Assembly: GCA_022828595.1 (NCBI GenBank)
Contig: JAKGHH010000005.1
Coordinates: 30,950,193-31,014,192 of the forward strand
Reading direction: 5' to 3'
From: Nelumbo lutea
Lineage: Eukaryota; Streptophyta; Magnoliopsida; Proteales; Nelumbonaceae
Length of the DNA: 64,000 bases
Part shown: positions 63,237-64,000 of the stretch, piece by piece
Numbering within the stretch: position 1 is the first letter of the stretch
Layout of the letters: every line of letters starts with the position of its first letter
The notes under the pieces: generated by a model
The model's database searches: none
What the model saw: the letters and a program-made list of their open reading frames with translations, nothing else
What the model was told of the DNA's origin: nothing
Position numbers and translations under genes: made by a program

Positions 63237-64000
63237 TGTTGGAATACAATTTTACCTCCAATCGCCATTACCTCTGTGCAACAAACTCTTGTACCAATAA
63301 GTATATTCATCAAAACCACTTTCCGCTTCCTTGAATCAAGCCCCACTAGACTTTGATTCCTTGGTTCGGATTAATGTAGTCGAGCTACTCAATAGCTACA
63401 CACCGATTATAGTTGGTGACTTGCGAGAACTATAATATCCCCTTAGACCTCTACAAGATCTCTCTTGTGTGTTAACTCTCTAGTTTAGTGTTAATAGGGA
63501 GCACTCTTTTCTTTTTGGGGAGAATAGAATGGGAGTGAAGCTTGAAGGAGAAAACCAAGAGGTATCACACGCCTAGGGGAGATGGGTCCTCTCTCTATTG
63601 TCATTCTTTTAGGCAATCTTCCTATCAAAGATCTTGCCTAATTAGAGGGAATTTAATTGCCATAAATTTTGTCAAACAATCAGCCCCATGGTTTCCAAAA
63701 ATAAATGGGACATTTGAATTCAAATTTGAATCCCACAAATCCCTTAATTAATGGGGTTGTTTTATTAGGAAATGTTTAAGTCCAACACCCTCATAATGAG
63801 CTCCAATTAGGGTGATTGGATTTGGATTAATTCAGTTTGGACCGTGGCCACCATGATGGACCACAATCCGGGTCCTACCCAATGAGTAATTTTTTCTAAC
63901 AATCTCCCACTTGGACTATGGTTTGGTTGAATGTGTACACTTAGGTAATTGCTAGCATAATGTAAATCATGGTGGTACCCTTGGATTTACAAGTTTCCTT
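63237..64000 (-). mobile_element. copia-7: LTR and first bases of the internal region
   Basis: On the minus strand an LTR of about 665 bp starts TGTTAGAAAAAATTACTCAT (63901) and ends TGTATTCCAACA (63237). On its right the minus strand shows the polypurine tract CCAAGTGGGAGAT, so this is the 3' LTR of a minus-strand element whose body lies beyond 64000. The lineage is inferred from the AAGTGGGAGATTGTTAG junction common in plant copia elements; no domain is visible. Confidence 0.75.

Noticed and set aside
63237..63901. Reading this LTR as the 3' LTR of copia-4
   Set aside because: The polypurine tract lies on its right side on the minus strand, so it belongs to a minus-strand element beyond the window.
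1..64000. CRISPR array, bacterial operon, phage or organelle DNA
   Set aside because: No spaced direct repeats of CRISPR type, no ribosome-binding-site-led gene clusters and no organelle genes were seen.

Overview
This is a stretch of nuclear plant DNA, almost certainly from a flowering plant. Three things show this. It holds one spliced host gene with GT-AG introns, for cytosolic ribosomal protein L17/uL22. It holds fragments of plant gene families (RPM1-like NBS-LRR, PPR, PATROL1-like, ERCC1, AMSH, ERdj3B-like DnaJ). It also holds plant-type mobile DNA: Ty1/copia and chromodomain Ty3/gypsy elements, a LINE, CACTA, PIF/Harbinger, hAT and MITE sequences. I cannot name the species. There is no sign of bacterial operons, CRISPR arrays or organelle DNA.

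Layout. 1-2452: end of a minus-strand copia element (copia-1). 2495-5160: a PPR-like fragment and decayed CACTA gene remnants. 6120-12096: a LINE tail split by a 5.4-kb chromovirus with a perfect 5-bp target-site duplication. About 12.1-12.5 kb: a ribosomal protein S12 pseudogene. 15.2-15.6 kb: a second CACTA gene piece. 15.8-16.7 kb: an AT-rich block. 16913-22749: the intact RPL17 gene. Its third intron is 4.6 kb and carries an antisense PATROL1-like gene fragment inside a 2.8-kb insert bounded by a 59-bp direct repeat. 23.4-36.7 kb: a mosaic of broken gene pieces (NBS-LRR, ERCC1, single AMSH and ERdj3B exons), two copies of one MITE family, and a copia element (copia-2, 28526-34069) with a perfect target-site duplication. 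37.9-41.6 kb: a decayed Harbinger element, a minisatellite and a hAT MITE. 43-43.6 kb: a second minisatellite. 44931-48961: a degenerate copia (copia-3). 49.2-51.4 kb: PPR, CACTA-end and NBS-LRR pieces plus fold-back repeats. 52.6-64 kb: a nested copia stack in which copia-4 contains copia-5, which contains copia-6, with a further element (copia-7) leaving the window.

How it works together. Only RPL17 looks like a working host gene; it supplies a structural protein of the large ribosomal subunit. Every retroelement reading frame I could follow is interrupted by stops, frameshifts or deletions. Most of the window is therefore a record of successive insertions and repair events. Target-site duplications, nested order and LTR differences allow part of that history to be ordered. 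I found no convincing evidence of a new functional system. The best leads are the exon-scale gene mosaics and the insert within the RPL17 intron.
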